Positions 1 through 8,358 of a DNA stretch of 57,802 nt are shown one piece after another. Origin of the DNA: Bacteroidales bacterium (GTDB lineage: Bacteria > Bacteroidota > Bacteroidia > Bacteroidales > UBA932). The DNA lies in contig SFMG01000021.1 in NCBI GenBank assembly GCA_004554455.1, positions 1-57,802 of the forward strand, written 5' to 3'. Position numbers and translations under genes: made by a program. A model generated the notes under the pieces. The model had not been told where the DNA came from. It saw only the letters and a program-made list of their open reading frames with translations, and searched no databases. The stretch's first letter is position 1. Each line of letters begins with the position of its first letter.

Positions 1-1771
1 CCCCGCAGTATCACCATTGGAATAGACGGCCATCGTTGCCTCATCATCCAGTGGAAGATTTTTTGACTCAATCACTACCCCTTCTTGAACTTCAATGGCT
101 TCGAAGGCATTCTTTATCTCCTTAAGTACCAATAACGATAAGATGTCCAGTCTCATAATACCAATGTCTGCGGCCCATTTGCCGTCGTACATTGAAGTCA
201 GTATATGTTCACCGTTCCACAAACCCTCCTGAATCTTAACTGGGGCGATTTCTCCCAAAGAATAAGGGGCAATCAGCCATCCGCAGGCATGGATAGATTC
301 ATCTTCAATGACATTACATAGTTTACTGGCGATATCATAGGCCTGTCTGAATTCAGGAGAGGCGTTGTCATACATTTTTCTAACAGCAGGAACCGCGCAA
401 AGATTCCAGTATAAGGAGCCCCAATAACCGGAAAGCCTGGAACTGAGTCGGTTGATTAACGATTTGGATATCCCCATAGCTTTGGCTGTCTTGGACCAAG
501 CACCACGGAGTCCATACTTACCGAAGGTGATAATCCCGGAAATGCAATTCTGACCATATTGGAAGTGTTATTTGATCTGAACAGTAGAATCTTTCGAATA
601 ACAGCCCATATTTCATAGGGTCTATATCAGTAATGCCCAGACAGTAATTGACTAGACTGCTGGCGGCAACGCCACGACCGGGGCCTACTGCCCAGCCTTT
701 TGACCTCACCCAGTCCACAAGGTCCTTGATGATCAGGAAATAGCCGGCAACCCCTTTGCTCAGGATAAGCTCAAGTTCCTGTTTCAGGCGTTCCTGTTGA
801 TCCTTACTTACCTCCCCAAAGCGTTTTGCCGCTCCGGAGTATGTCTTTTCAATGAGTTCTGCCTCAGGCCTGTCAGACACATTGGGCAACTCAATATCCT
901 TCCAGATGGAATACCGTGCCACTTTATCCAGAACTTCCATTGTATTATCAATAACTTCCGGATGGGCCGGGAACAGACGCCGCATTTCATTCTCAGTCTT
1001 GAGATATTCCAGATGGGAATAGCGCAGGCGGTCGGGGTCAGAGACCTTTTTGTTATGACTAAGCGCCAACATCACATCATGCGCAATGCCATCTTCCCGA
1101 TTCACGAAATGGACATCATTGGTGGATACCACCTTGATTCCCAACTCTCGACCGATCTCGAAGATACCCTCATTAGCCCTATTCTGCATTTGGACCAGTT
1201 TCCGGTTCTGAGTCCGATAGGCCTTCCGGTCGTCCGTGCCGACAAGTTTTACGGGTCCCGAATTCCTATGAAGAGAAACCTCCAGATAAAAATCATCTTC
1301 GAAAAACTTCTTATAGAAAAGCGCATGATATCTGGCGTTTTCCATATCGTCAGCAAGAATTGCCTGGGGAATATCTCCGCCGATACAGGCCGACAAGCAA
1401 ATCAGGCCATCCCGGTGCTCAACGAGCTTTTCTCTGGAGATATGTGGCTTGATATGCATCCCTTCGGTATGGGCATAAGACACCAGCTTTACAAGGTTCT
1501 TATAGCCGGTCATATTCTTTGCGAGCAGAATCAGATGGTTAAATCGCGTGCTTTCTTTGCCTCCCACCCAAAACTCGCAACCGGCAATGGGTTTTACATT
1601 AGGATGCCTTTCAGCTGTTTTGAGGAATTCTGGTACTCCGGAGATTGTGCCATGATCTGTTATTGCAAGGCCCGGCATTCCAAGGCCCTCAGCCCTGGTG
1701 AATAATTCGTCAATTTTGGAAATCGCGTCCGACGAATACTCTGAATGTACGTGTAAATGAACAAATGACAT
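1..1771 (-). pseudogene. Broken DNA polymerase III alpha-like (DnaE-family) gene, 3' end outside window
   Basis: The start is the ATG at 1771. The N-terminal PHP domain shows HLHVHSEYS (5-13) and TDHGT (38-42), and the polymerase domain shows GPGRGVAASS from residue 363, followed by LLFERF. Known DnaE proteins then continue with a PDxDxD motif carrying two catalytic aspartates, about 20 residues before an IITFG motif. Here the reading frame runs only to ITLP (last base 560). Coding resumes in another frame at 558 with YGQNCISGIITFG and continues open to base 1, including a recognisable HACG motif and LPLDDEATM. The simplest explanation is a ~62-base deletion that removed the catalytic aspartates and shifted the frame. 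The original frame ends at a stop at 518. It is probably a second, non-housekeeping dnaE-like gene, divergent from the WYL operon and sharing its promoter architecture. An assembly error is possible but would have to remove about 20 codons. Confidence 0.85.
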
Positions 1772-1795
1772 ATCTTGTGCGGTTAAATACTGCCG

Positions 1796-1830
1796 CAAAA
1801 ATACCCGGCTACTCAGCAAAAATCCGGCAA
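1796..1830 (-). promoter_or_regulatory. Predicted promoter with tandem YTGC boxes for the dnaE-like gene
   Basis: On the minus strand a -7 box TATTTTTG (1803-1796) is preceded by TTGCC (from 1830) and TTGC (from 1819). The boxes are 11 bp apart, and the second begins 16 bp upstream of the -7 TA. The same geometry occurs at 1850-1884 and 4271-4305 on the plus strand. No normal -33 TTTG at 19-21 bp is seen, which suggests an activator or alternative sigma factor reads the boxes. Confidence 0.55.
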
Positions 1831-1849
1831 GGTGAAAAAAACTTTACGT

Positions 1850-1884
1850 CTGCCACAATTTTGCCGAAGATATGGTTACCTTTG
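1850..1884 (+). promoter_or_regulatory. Predicted promoter with tandem YTGCC boxes for the WYL operon
   Basis: CTGCC (1850) and TTGCCGAAG (1861) lie 11 bp apart. They are followed by GGTTA (1874) and the -7 box TACCTTTG (1877-1884). The predicted transcript start is about 1891, almost on the ATG at 1894, so the mRNA may be nearly leaderless. Over the 29 bases to the end of GGTTA it matches the element at 4271-4299 at 22 positions. Confidence 0.6.
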
Positions 1885-1893
1885 TGGTCAGTT

Positions 1894-2805
1894 ATGGCAA
1901 AGAACTATTTCAAATCTTACATCTGGCTGATGGAAACACTCCGGAGCCGCGGTCCTCTTACCCTTGCCCAAATCAAGGACTTATGGAGCAGAAGTACGGT
2001 AAACGAAGTTGGCGGTGAACTTGCTACTCGCACGTTTGCAAATCATGTAGAGGCAATCTTCGACATCTTTGGTATCGAGATTGTCTGCGACCGCAGGGAC
2101 AATACTTATAGAATCGTCAACGAAGAAGATATGGACGGATCCGGTATCCGATCCTGGATGCTGGATGCCCTTAGCCTTAACTCCCTCCTCAACGAGAGTG
2201 CCGGGATGAAGGACCGGATCTTCTTCGAGAATGTGCCCTCCAGCCACCAGTTCCTGACTACGGTTATCCAGGCTATCCGTGACAACCGGAAACTGAAGGT
2301 ACGCTATCAGGGTTATCGCATGGACGAGGAGCGGACCTTCGAGCTGGAGCCGTATTTCATCCGGGAGTTCAAGCGCCGCTGGTACCTGTACGGCCACAAG
2401 GATTACGACAAGGACAACAAACCTCACATGTACGCCCTGGACCGGATGCTCGAGGTAGAGATTCTTCCCGACTCGTTCAAACTGCCGGATGGGCTGGATG
2501 CCAAGGCCTGGTTCCAGTCCCTATACGGCATACGCAAGTACGACGATATGAAGCCGCAGCAGGTCCTCCTGAAAGTTTACGGCAAACAGGTCCGCTACTT
2601 CCGCTCCCTTCCGCTCCACAGCAGCCAAGAAGAGGTCGAGACGCACCGCGACCACAGCATCTTCGCCTACAACCTCGCCCCAGACTATGACTTCAAGCAG
2701 GACATCCTATCGTTTGGGGATACAGTCGAGGTTTTGGTGCCAAAAGAACTAAGAGAAGACTTCTCTGAAAGAATAAACAAAATGATAACTAGATACATAA
2801 AATGA
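1894..2805 (+). CDS. WYL-domain transcriptional regulator
   Basis: This 303-aa protein has an N-terminal winged-helix-like region (about 1-75), a WYL domain (about 128-195, motif RRWYLYGH at 161-168) and a C-terminal WCX-like extension. WYL proteins are ligand-responsive DNA-binding regulators and often control defence or DNA-repair loci; the ligand here is unknown. I chose the ATG at 1894 because it follows the TACCTTTG promoter box and the upstream in-frame codons give unconserved sequence. The stop overlaps the next start (ATGA), so the nuclease-like gene is translationally coupled. Its own promoter shares tandem boxes with two neighbouring promoters, which makes it the obvious candidate regulator of this cluster (inference). 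Confidence 0.85.
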   Translation: MAKNYFKSYIWLMETLRSRGPLTLAQIKDLWSRSTVNEVGGELATRTFANHVEAIFDIFGIEIVCDRRDNTYRIVNEEDMDGSGIRSWMLDALSLNSLLNESAGMKDRIFFENVPSSHQFLTTVIQAIRDNRKLKVRYQGYRMDEERTFELEPYFIREFKRRWYLYGHKDYDKDNKPHMYALDRMLEVEILPDSFKLPDGLDAKAWFQSLYGIRKYDDMKPQQVLLKVYGKQVRYFRSLPLHSSQEEVETHRDHSIFAYNLAPDYDFKQDILSFGDTVEVLVPKELREDFSERINKMITRYIK

Positions 2806-3695
2806 ATGAAAAAATGACAATTACCGAAATCTTTGATCGAGCTAAGAAGAAACTTGATGACGGGGATTTGAAAACTGGTTACGAGATAGAAGGCCATATC
2901 TTTCACTGTTATTACACAAACAAAGACTGGAAGGATTTTGTGGATAGGATGCCAGATTGCATCAAAAAACAGTTCGACGATGGCAAAGGAAGTGAGATGC
3001 AAGAGTATTATAGAAATGGCATTATGTATCCACCAAAGATGGCATCATATGCTTCTTCAAGCCGTTTTATGTATAGCCAAGGCCAGAAGTTTGAAGGCTT
3101 TGCATATGAGAAACAACTGACTACAGGCCTGCCCGGATTTCGTGCCCATCTCGATGGCTATTTGGAATCAAAGAATGTTTTCGTAGAAGCCAAATGCCAT
3201 GAGTTTTATAACTACTCCAGGCCAAAGTTGCTCACGGGCCATAGAATGCTGTTAGAGGGTATTATCCCCAAACTTAAAGGTATGCTTAATTACGAACGAT
3301 CCAAGAATATACTATATCTGTCTTGGAATAACAAGGACTCGGGATACTTCGATTTCAAACAGATGCTCTGTCATCTCTCAGGAATTGCTAATATGGTCCT
3401 GGGCGGTGGAGAGAAAACCGTGAACTTTATTTATCTGGTCTATCGTCCGTCGCAAGAACTCCTTGCATTTGTAAATAATCCTTCAGACAAACAACGAATT
3501 CAGGATCTCTTCAATGAAGAAAGGGAAATGGCCAATACAATTGATTTCAAGTCCATTTACGAGGCAATTCTTCATTACTTCAACCAGGAAAAAGAGTATG
3601 GCTACAGTGAGGATGAAATCAAAACATTGGCGGCATCGTTCAGTTTTACATTCTGCACCCAAGATAACTTCGAGTCAGTAGTAGATAGTCTGTAA
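2802..3695 (+). CDS. Predicted PD-(D/E)xK-type nuclease, hypothetical
   Basis: This 297-aa soluble protein belongs to no named family I recognise. A short central segment resembles the PD-(D/E)xK nuclease core: a candidate upstream glutamate (E98 or E103), D118 in HLDGY, then a hydrophobic strand leading to E129-A-K131 in VFVEAKCHEF. This would bind a metal ion and cut DNA. The N-terminal 90 residues and the C-terminal half (helical, with LFNEEREM) are uncharacterised. It starts inside the stop codon of the WYL gene and ends 8 nt before the phosphoesterase gene, so the three form one transcription unit. The nuclease assignment rests on motif spacing only; structure prediction would be needed to settle it. 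Confidence 0.6.
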   Translation: MNEKMTITEIFDRAKKKLDDGDLKTGYEIEGHIFHCYYTNKDWKDFVDRMPDCIKKQFDDGKGSEMQEYYRNGIMYPPKMASYASSSRFMYSQGQKFEGFAYEKQLTTGLPGFRAHLDGYLESKNVFVEAKCHEFYNYSRPKLLTGHRMLLEGIIPKLKGMLNYERSKNILYLSWNNKDSGYFDFKQMLCHLSGIANMVLGGGEKTVNFIYLVYRPSQELLAFVNNPSDKQRIQDLFNEEREMANTIDFKSIYEAILHYFNQEKEYGYSEDEIKTLAASFSFTFCTQDNFESVVDSL

Positions 3696-3703
3696 CTATT
3701 GGA

Positions 3704-4267
3704 ATGATTCGAATCAGTGACAAAACTATATTCGCCTTCTCCGACACCCATGGCAATCATCGCCGTCTGCAGGTGCCGGAGGATGCGGATATTATAATTT
3801 GTGCCGGTGATGCCGTGGAGGATGATCTTAAAGGCAGTGAGTATGATGACTTCATTTCCTGGTTTGGGGCGCTCCCGGCCAAATGGAAACTCTTTGTTCC
3901 CGGCAATCATGAACTGGCTTTCGATTTGGACCAGGATGATGGCATCAACCGAAAGTTCGAGGATGCCGGCATTACCGTTCTGCAGGATGCCGCAGAGGAT
4001 TGTGACGGTGTAATCATCGGTTCCATTTCCGGGAATGCCAGGATTGCCGATGAAGACATCCCCAATGATCTTGATATCTTTGTGACTCATTATCCGCCGT
4101 ATGGCATCCTAGATGAGAATTTGGGCTCCCCGGAGCTCCTCAATTTCGTGCTGAAGGCAAAACCAAAGTGGCATCTCTTCGGCCATATCCACGAGACTGA
4201 AGGGCAGCAATTCCAACTGGGCAGAACAATCTGCCAAAATATATCTGTTTTTAACGCAATTTCTTAG
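3704..4267 (+). CDS. Calcineurin-like metallophosphoesterase
   Basis: The 187-aa protein has the full set of metallophosphoesterase motifs in order: DTHGNH (14-19), GD (35-36), GNHE (67-70), H129 in FVTHYPP, and GHIH (160-163). These bind a dinuclear metal centre that hydrolyses phosphomono- or phosphodiesters. The substrate cannot be told from sequence; small members of this family act on nucleic acids, cyclic nucleotides or phosphoproteins. It is the last gene of the WYL-nuclease operon, 8 nt after the nuclease-like gene. No signal peptide is seen, so it acts in the cytoplasm. Pairing with a putative nuclease suggests nucleic-acid end processing (inference). Confidence 0.88.
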   Translation: MIRISDKTIFAFSDTHGNHRRLQVPEDADIIICAGDAVEDDLKGSEYDDFISWFGALPAKWKLFVPGNHELAFDLDQDDGINRKFEDAGITVLQDAAEDCDGVIIGSISGNARIADEDIPNDLDIFVTHYPPYGILDENLGSPELLNFVLKAKPKWHLFGHIHETEGQQFQLGRTICQNISVFNAIS

Positions 4268-4270
4268 CAT

Positions 4271-4305
4271 CTGCCGAATTTCTGCCGAAGGTCCGGTTAT
4301 TATTG
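4271..4305 (+). promoter_or_regulatory. Third copy of the tandem YTGCC promoter element
   Basis: CTGCC (4271) and CTGCCGAAG (4282) are spaced 11 bp apart, then GGTTA (4295) and a -7-like box TATTATTG (4298-4305). Box-to-box and box-to-promoter distances are identical to those at 1850-1884. It sits just after the phosphoesterase stop and before the ATG at 4321, so the next gene has its own start point. Confidence 0.55.
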
Positions 4306-4320
4306 CCAAAAACATTCGAT

Positions 4321-4782
4321 ATGGTAGAATTCATCAATCAAATCCCTGGTTACGAAAAGGGTAGAGTACAGCGTATCACCGCCACTGACGAAGTTAGCGA
4401 ATCCTTCATCGTCGCCCAGATGGCGGACGACTTGCGCAAGAAGTGGAATACATCCGTTCTCTGTATCTCCCTGGACGGCCATAAAGAAGTTATCGAATCC
4501 CTGATACCTCAAGAGAATGCGGTCGGCAGTGTCTATGTTCTGAACCAGAAGAATCCCGAAATTGAAGTAGTCCTCCGCAAAGCCACCGGTATCATCAATC
4601 GCCGCTTCATCCGAGCCCTCATCATCAGCGGTGCAGAAAGGCTCTCCACCAAAGCCTACAAAGACAAACCGGAGAAGGGTCGAGAGTGGATTGACCTTCG
4701 CCTGAATGACCTTTCCGGAGGTATAGGTCTACCCATCATTCTCGTTGAGGTTCATGAGGGTTCAGTTGAACTTCAACCCTAA
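4321..4782 (+). CDS. Hypothetical protein, possibly a RecA/DnaB-like fold without Walker A
   Basis: This 153-aa protein is not recognised as a family. Strand-like segments VLCISLDG (about residue 40), RALIISGAERLS and GLPIILVEVHE resemble the order of core strands in RecA/DnaB-type ATPases. However, the position where a P-loop would be expected reads TATDEVSES, with no GKT, so it is unlikely to bind ATP conventionally. I chose the ATG at 4321; an in-frame TTG at 4303 lies inside the predicted -7 box. It has its own copy of the tandem-box promoter shared with the WYL operon and the dnaE-like gene, which ties it to the same system. Its function is unknown. Confidence 0.6.
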   Translation: MVEFINQIPGYEKGRVQRITATDEVSESFIVAQMADDLRKKWNTSVLCISLDGHKEVIESLIPQENAVGSVYVLNQKNPEIEVVLRKATGIINRRFIRALIISGAERLSTKAYKDKPEKGREWIDLRLNDLSGGIGLPIILVEVHEGSVELQP

Positions 4783-4867
4783 CAACACATCAAACAATGA
4801 AACGACGGAGTGAACAGGTTGTTTCCACTCCGATATCATACTGGGTCCTGAAAAGGAATCTCAGACG

Positions 4868-5000
4868 GAGACTGTCAGCCCCGTTCTCCGTTGCTGCGAA
4901 GTAGAATGGTTTCGCCTGCAGGCCGTCGCGACAACGATCTTCCGCGGCCGATTCTATTCTTCTTTGCCGCAAAGTAGAATGGTTCCGCCTGCAGACCGCC
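4868..5000 (-). repeat. Module B repeats, two reversed copies
   Basis: Two ~75-bp units each contain GTAGAATGG followed by CGCCTGCAG, the reverse of the B unit found at 32121-32536 and 57248-57300. A partial third lies at 5293-5320. All ORFs through here are repeat artefacts. Confidence 0.7.
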
Positions 5001-5011
5001 ACTAACCCGCG

Positions 5012-5273
5012 GCTGCAGTGATTCTTGATTTCAGGCTCAGACTTGGGAATCGCTGCAAGGTTTTCCTCGGAATCAGCCCAAATGCTGCAGTGATTCTTGA
5101 TTTCAGGCCCAGACTTGGGAATCGATGCAAGGTTTTCCTCAGAATCAGCCCAAATGCTGCAGTGATTCTTGATTTCGGGCCCAGACTTGGGAATCGATGC
5201 AAGGATTTCCCCGGAATCAGCCCAAATGCTGCAGTGATTCTTGATTTCAGGCCCAGACTTGAGAATCGCTGCA
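5012..5273. repeat. Module A array, four units with 72-bp period
   Basis: Four ~46-bp units (5012, 5084, 5156, 5228) begin GCAGTGATTC, continue with TTGATTTCAGGCCCAGACTTG-like cores and end GAATCGATGC or GAATCGCTGC. The 26-bp intervals are nearly identical to each other (TTTTCCTCGGAATCAGCC-like), so this is not a CRISPR array. Arms are partly self-complementary. The same module recurs at 31786-32798 and 57439-57702. Confidence 0.85.
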
Positions 5274-5343
5274 GGGAAACTCTCATGAATGACCCCGTTG
5301 CTGCAAGGTAGAATGGTCCGCCTCCCATCACATCCCTCCGGCC

Positions 5344-5510
5344 CACCCCGCACGGCTCTCCGCAATACCACCCCGCACGGCTTCCCGCAATACCACCCCG
5401 CACGGCTTCCCGCAATACCACCCCGCACGGCTTCCCGCAATACCACCCCGCACAGCTCCCAGCAACACCACCCCGCAACACCACCCCGCACAGCTCCCAG
5501 CACAACAGGG
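5344..5510. repeat. 25-bp tandem repeat, about seven units
   Basis: The unit CACCCCGCACGGCTTCCCGC plus AATAC starts at 5344 and repeats every 25 bp (5369, 5394 and on), degenerating toward 5500. Since 25 is not a multiple of 3, it cannot encode a regular peptide repeat. It lies just past the 3' end of hutI. Confidence 0.85.
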
Positions 5511-5567
5511 CAGGGCTCTCCGGCATCACGCCAGAAAGCCCCTGGGGCTGTTGCCCGGGCGTTTCTA

Positions 5568-6821
5568 TCAGAAAACCATCCTCTTGATGAAAGGGGTCTG
5601 GTGGGCGTATGGAATGAAGGCGAGGGAGGGGAGTGGCTCCGTGATAATCAGGGATGCATGCTTCCCCGGGGTTATTGAGCCAAGAGTGTCCTCCACGCCC
5701 ATGGCATAAGCGGCATTGATGGTGCAGGCATTGAAAGCCTCCTCAGGGGTGAGCCGCTGCTTGATGCAGGCCAGTGCCATCACGAAACGCATATCACCGC
5801 TTGGGGAGGAACCTGGATTGTAGTCCGAAGCGAGAGCGAGGGGCAGGCCGGCGTCGATGAAGGCGCGGGCGCGGCCGTAAGGCATACCCAGGAAGAAAGA
5901 GGCGCCAGGGAGCATGGTAGGCATGGTATTGCTGCCCTTCAGGCAGGCAATCTCCTCATCCCCGGTCCGCTCAAGATGATCCACGGAAAGTGCATTGTGG
6001 CTGACCCCGACCTGAACACCGCCGGAAACGGCGAGCTCATTGGCGTGGATTTTACCGCGGAGATTGAACTCGGCGGCACGTTCCAGAATGCGGGCGCAAT
6101 CATCGCAACTGAAAAAGCCCTGGTCGCAGAAGACATCGACATATTCGGCAAGCCCTTCGGCAGCAACAGCTGGCAGCATCTCATTGCAAACCAGATCCAC
6201 ATAAGCCCCGCGTCTGCCGAGATACTCCCGTCCCACAGCGTGTGCTCCCAGGAATGTCGCCTTTACGGTGATAGGGAATTCCTCCCTTATGCGCCTTATC
6301 ACCCTGAGCATCTTCAACTCATCCTCAGTGCGCAGGCCGTAGCCACTCTTGATTTCCAAAGCGCCTGTACCCTTGGCCATTACCTCCCTGACCCTCCTGG
6401 CGGATTGTTCGAAAAGTTCATCCTCGGAGGTCTCGTGGAGCAGGTCGGCGGAATTAAGAATGCCACCTCCGCGGGCGGCAATCTCCTCATAGCTCAGCCC
6501 CGCAATCTTGTCGCGGAACTCGCCGTCCCGACTGCCGGCATAGACTATATGCGTATGCGGGTCGCAGAAAGTCGGCATCACCCAGCCCCCTTCCGCATCA
6601 ATCACCTCATCAAAAACCCCGCAGCACAATCCTCCCTCACATCCTCCATCGCTCTCTCCCTCCCACTCTCCGGCTCCGAACGAGGCAATCACTCCGTCCT
6701 CGATCATAAGCCAGGCCTTGTCAATGCCCGCGACGGAACCCATATCCCTGCCCTCGAGCCGACGGATGCCGGCAGGCAGAATGCCGCAAAGGCGGCCGAT
6801 ATTGCGTATCAGTATCCTCAT
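5568..6821 (-). CDS. hutI: Imidazolonepropionase
   Basis: This enzyme hydrolyses 4-imidazolone-5-propionate to N-formimino-L-glutamate, the third step of histidine degradation. The 417-aa protein is an amidohydrolase: DPHTHIVYAG holds the metal-binding H89 and H91, EIKSGYGL and KIHANEL follow, and ASDYNPGSSP near the C-terminus is characteristic of the family. I chose the ATG at 6821 (MRILIRN); the longer frame upstream lies within hutH. Residues 48-72 form a Gly/Glu/Cys-rich insertion that is unusual in this position. It is the last gene of the hut operon, 16 nt after hutH, with a repeat block downstream. Confidence 0.95.
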   Translation of the reverse strand: MRILIRNIGRLCGILPAGIRRLEGRDMGSVAGIDKAWLMIEDGVIASFGAGEWEGESDGGCEGGLCCGVFDEVIDAEGGWVMPTFCDPHTHIVYAGSRDGEFRDKIAGLSYEEIAARGGGILNSADLLHETSEDELFEQSARRVREVMAKGTGALEIKSGYGLRTEDELKMLRVIRRIREEFPITVKATFLGAHAVGREYLGRRGAYVDLVCNEMLPAVAAEGLAEYVDVFCDQGFFSCDDCARILERAAEFNLRGKIHANELAVSGGVQVGVSHNALSVDHLERTGDEEIACLKGSNTMPTMLPGASFFLGMPYGRARAFIDAGLPLALASDYNPGSSPSGDMRFVMALACIKQRLTPEEAFNACTINAAYAMGVEDTLGSITPGKHASLIITEPLPSLAFIPYAHQTPFIKRMVF

Positions 6822-6837
6822 ATTGAAAAAGGAAAAA

Positions 6838-8316
6838 CTACGCCCTGCGTATGAATTCGATAGACTTCTCGATGAGCGGATGGAAATAGCAGTCGTCCTC
6901 CACGAAAGGCACGACGCTGCGGAAGTCGCTGAATATCTGCTCGATAGCAGGGGAGGAATGCAGCGGACGACGGAACTGCAGGGCCTGCGCGGCATTCATC
7001 AGCTCGATTGCGAGTACCTTCTCTGTATTCTCGATAACCCTGACGAGCTTAGTTGCGGCGTTGGCGCCCATACTGACGTGGTCCTCCTGTCCCTGCGACG
7101 ACGGAATGGAATCCGCACTGGCCGGGAAGCAAAGGCCCTTGCTCTGGCTGACAATGGATGCCGCCGTATATTGCGGAATCATAAAGCCGCTGTTCAGGCC
7201 CGGTTTCGCCACCAGGAAAGAAGGAAGGCCCCTCTGACCGCTTATAAGCTTGTAAATCCTGCGCTCCGAAATGTTCGCAAGCTCGGACATTGCCAGAGTC
7301 AGCATATCCATAGGCAGGGCTATAGGCTGGCCGTGGAAATTGCCGGCCGAAATGATCATATCTTCATCCGGGAACACGGTAGGGTTGTCCGTCACACTGT
7401 TGATTTCCACTTCTATGACGCCCTTCACATACTCGATCGTGTCCTTCGTGGCTCCGTGTACCTGCGGTATGCAACGGAAGGAATACGGGTCCTGCACGTG
7501 CTTCTTCGCTCCGCGTATTATTTCGCTGCCTTCCAGCAAGTTAAGTATATTTTCGGCTGTGCTGACCTGACCTTTGTGCGGCCTTACGCGATGCGTCTGC
7601 GGATAGAAAGCCTCGATGCGGCCGTCGTAGGCGTCGATAGACATTGCTGCAATCCTGTCCGCCCAGCGGGACAGCCTCTCCGCCTGGAGCAGCGACCATA
7701 CGGCGTGTGCGCTCATGAACTGCGTGCCGTTAAGCAGGGCAAGTCCCTCCTTTGATTTCAGGGTGACAGGTTCCCAGCCGAGCTCTTTCCACAGCTCTGC
7801 GGCTTCCCTCTCTTCGCCTTTGTAGAGCACGCGCCCCATTCCTATTATCGGCAGGCAAAGATGAGCCAGAGGCGCCAGGTCTCCGGATGCTCCGAGAGAT
7901 CCCTGCTCATAAACCACCGGCAGAATGTCGTTATTGTACATATCAACCAGTCTCTGTATCGTCTCCAGCTGTGCCCCGGAATGCCCGTAGGAAAGAGACT
8001 GGACCTTCAGAAGCAGCATCAGCCTGACAATCTCCGGCCTCAGCTTTGCTCCTATTCCGCAGGCGTGGGACTTCACGAGATTGTGCTGCAGCTTGGAAAG
8101 ATCGTCTTGAGCAATGGTGATATTGCATAGAGAGCCGAAGCCGGTTGTCACACCGTAAACCGGCCTCCCGATATCCTCCATCTTGGAATCGAGGTACTCG
8201 CGGCACTTGATTATCGCCTCTTTCGCTTCGGCTCCGAGTTCGATCTTCTCTCCTTCGCGAAGAATCCTTCCGATTTCGTCAATGGCCAGAAATTCCTTGG
8301 ATATGATATGTGTCAT
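6838..8316 (-). CDS. hutH: Histidine ammonia-lyase
   Basis: The enzyme deaminates L-histidine to urocanate. The 492-aa length is typical. YGVTTGFG (54-61) is followed by GSLGASGDLAPLAH, whose A143-S144-G145 cyclises into the MIO electrophile. A second conserved block is QDHVSMG near residue 400. It lies between hutU (42 nt upstream) and hutI (16 nt downstream), all on the minus strand. Confidence 0.97.
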   Translation of the reverse strand: MTHIISKEFLAIDEIGRILREGEKIELGAEAKEAIIKCREYLDSKMEDIGRPVYGVTTGFGSLCNITIAQDDLSKLQHNLVKSHACGIGAKLRPEIVRLMLLLKVQSLSYGHSGAQLETIQRLVDMYNNDILPVVYEQGSLGASGDLAPLAHLCLPIIGMGRVLYKGEEREAAELWKELGWEPVTLKSKEGLALLNGTQFMSAHAVWSLLQAERLSRWADRIAAMSIDAYDGRIEAFYPQTHRVRPHKGQVSTAENILNLLEGSEIIRGAKKHVQDPYSFRCIPQVHGATKDTIEYVKGVIEVEINSVTDNPTVFPDEDMIISAGNFHGQPIALPMDMLTLAMSELANISERRIYKLISGQRGLPSFLVAKPGLNSGFMIPQYTAASIVSQSKGLCFPASADSIPSSQGQEDHVSMGANAATKLVRVIENTEKVLAIELMNAAQALQFRRPLHSSPAIEQIFSDFRSVVPFVEDDCYFHPLIEKSIEFIRRA

Positions 8317-8358
8317 GTCGGTTTTTGTGAATTTTGAATGCTTTTTGTGAATATTGAA

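Noticed and set aside
4790..5678. Proteins of 237, 175, 129 and 97 aa read from the repeat block
   Set aside because: They overlap in several frames and consist of translated DNA repeats; the 25-bp unit does not keep frame.
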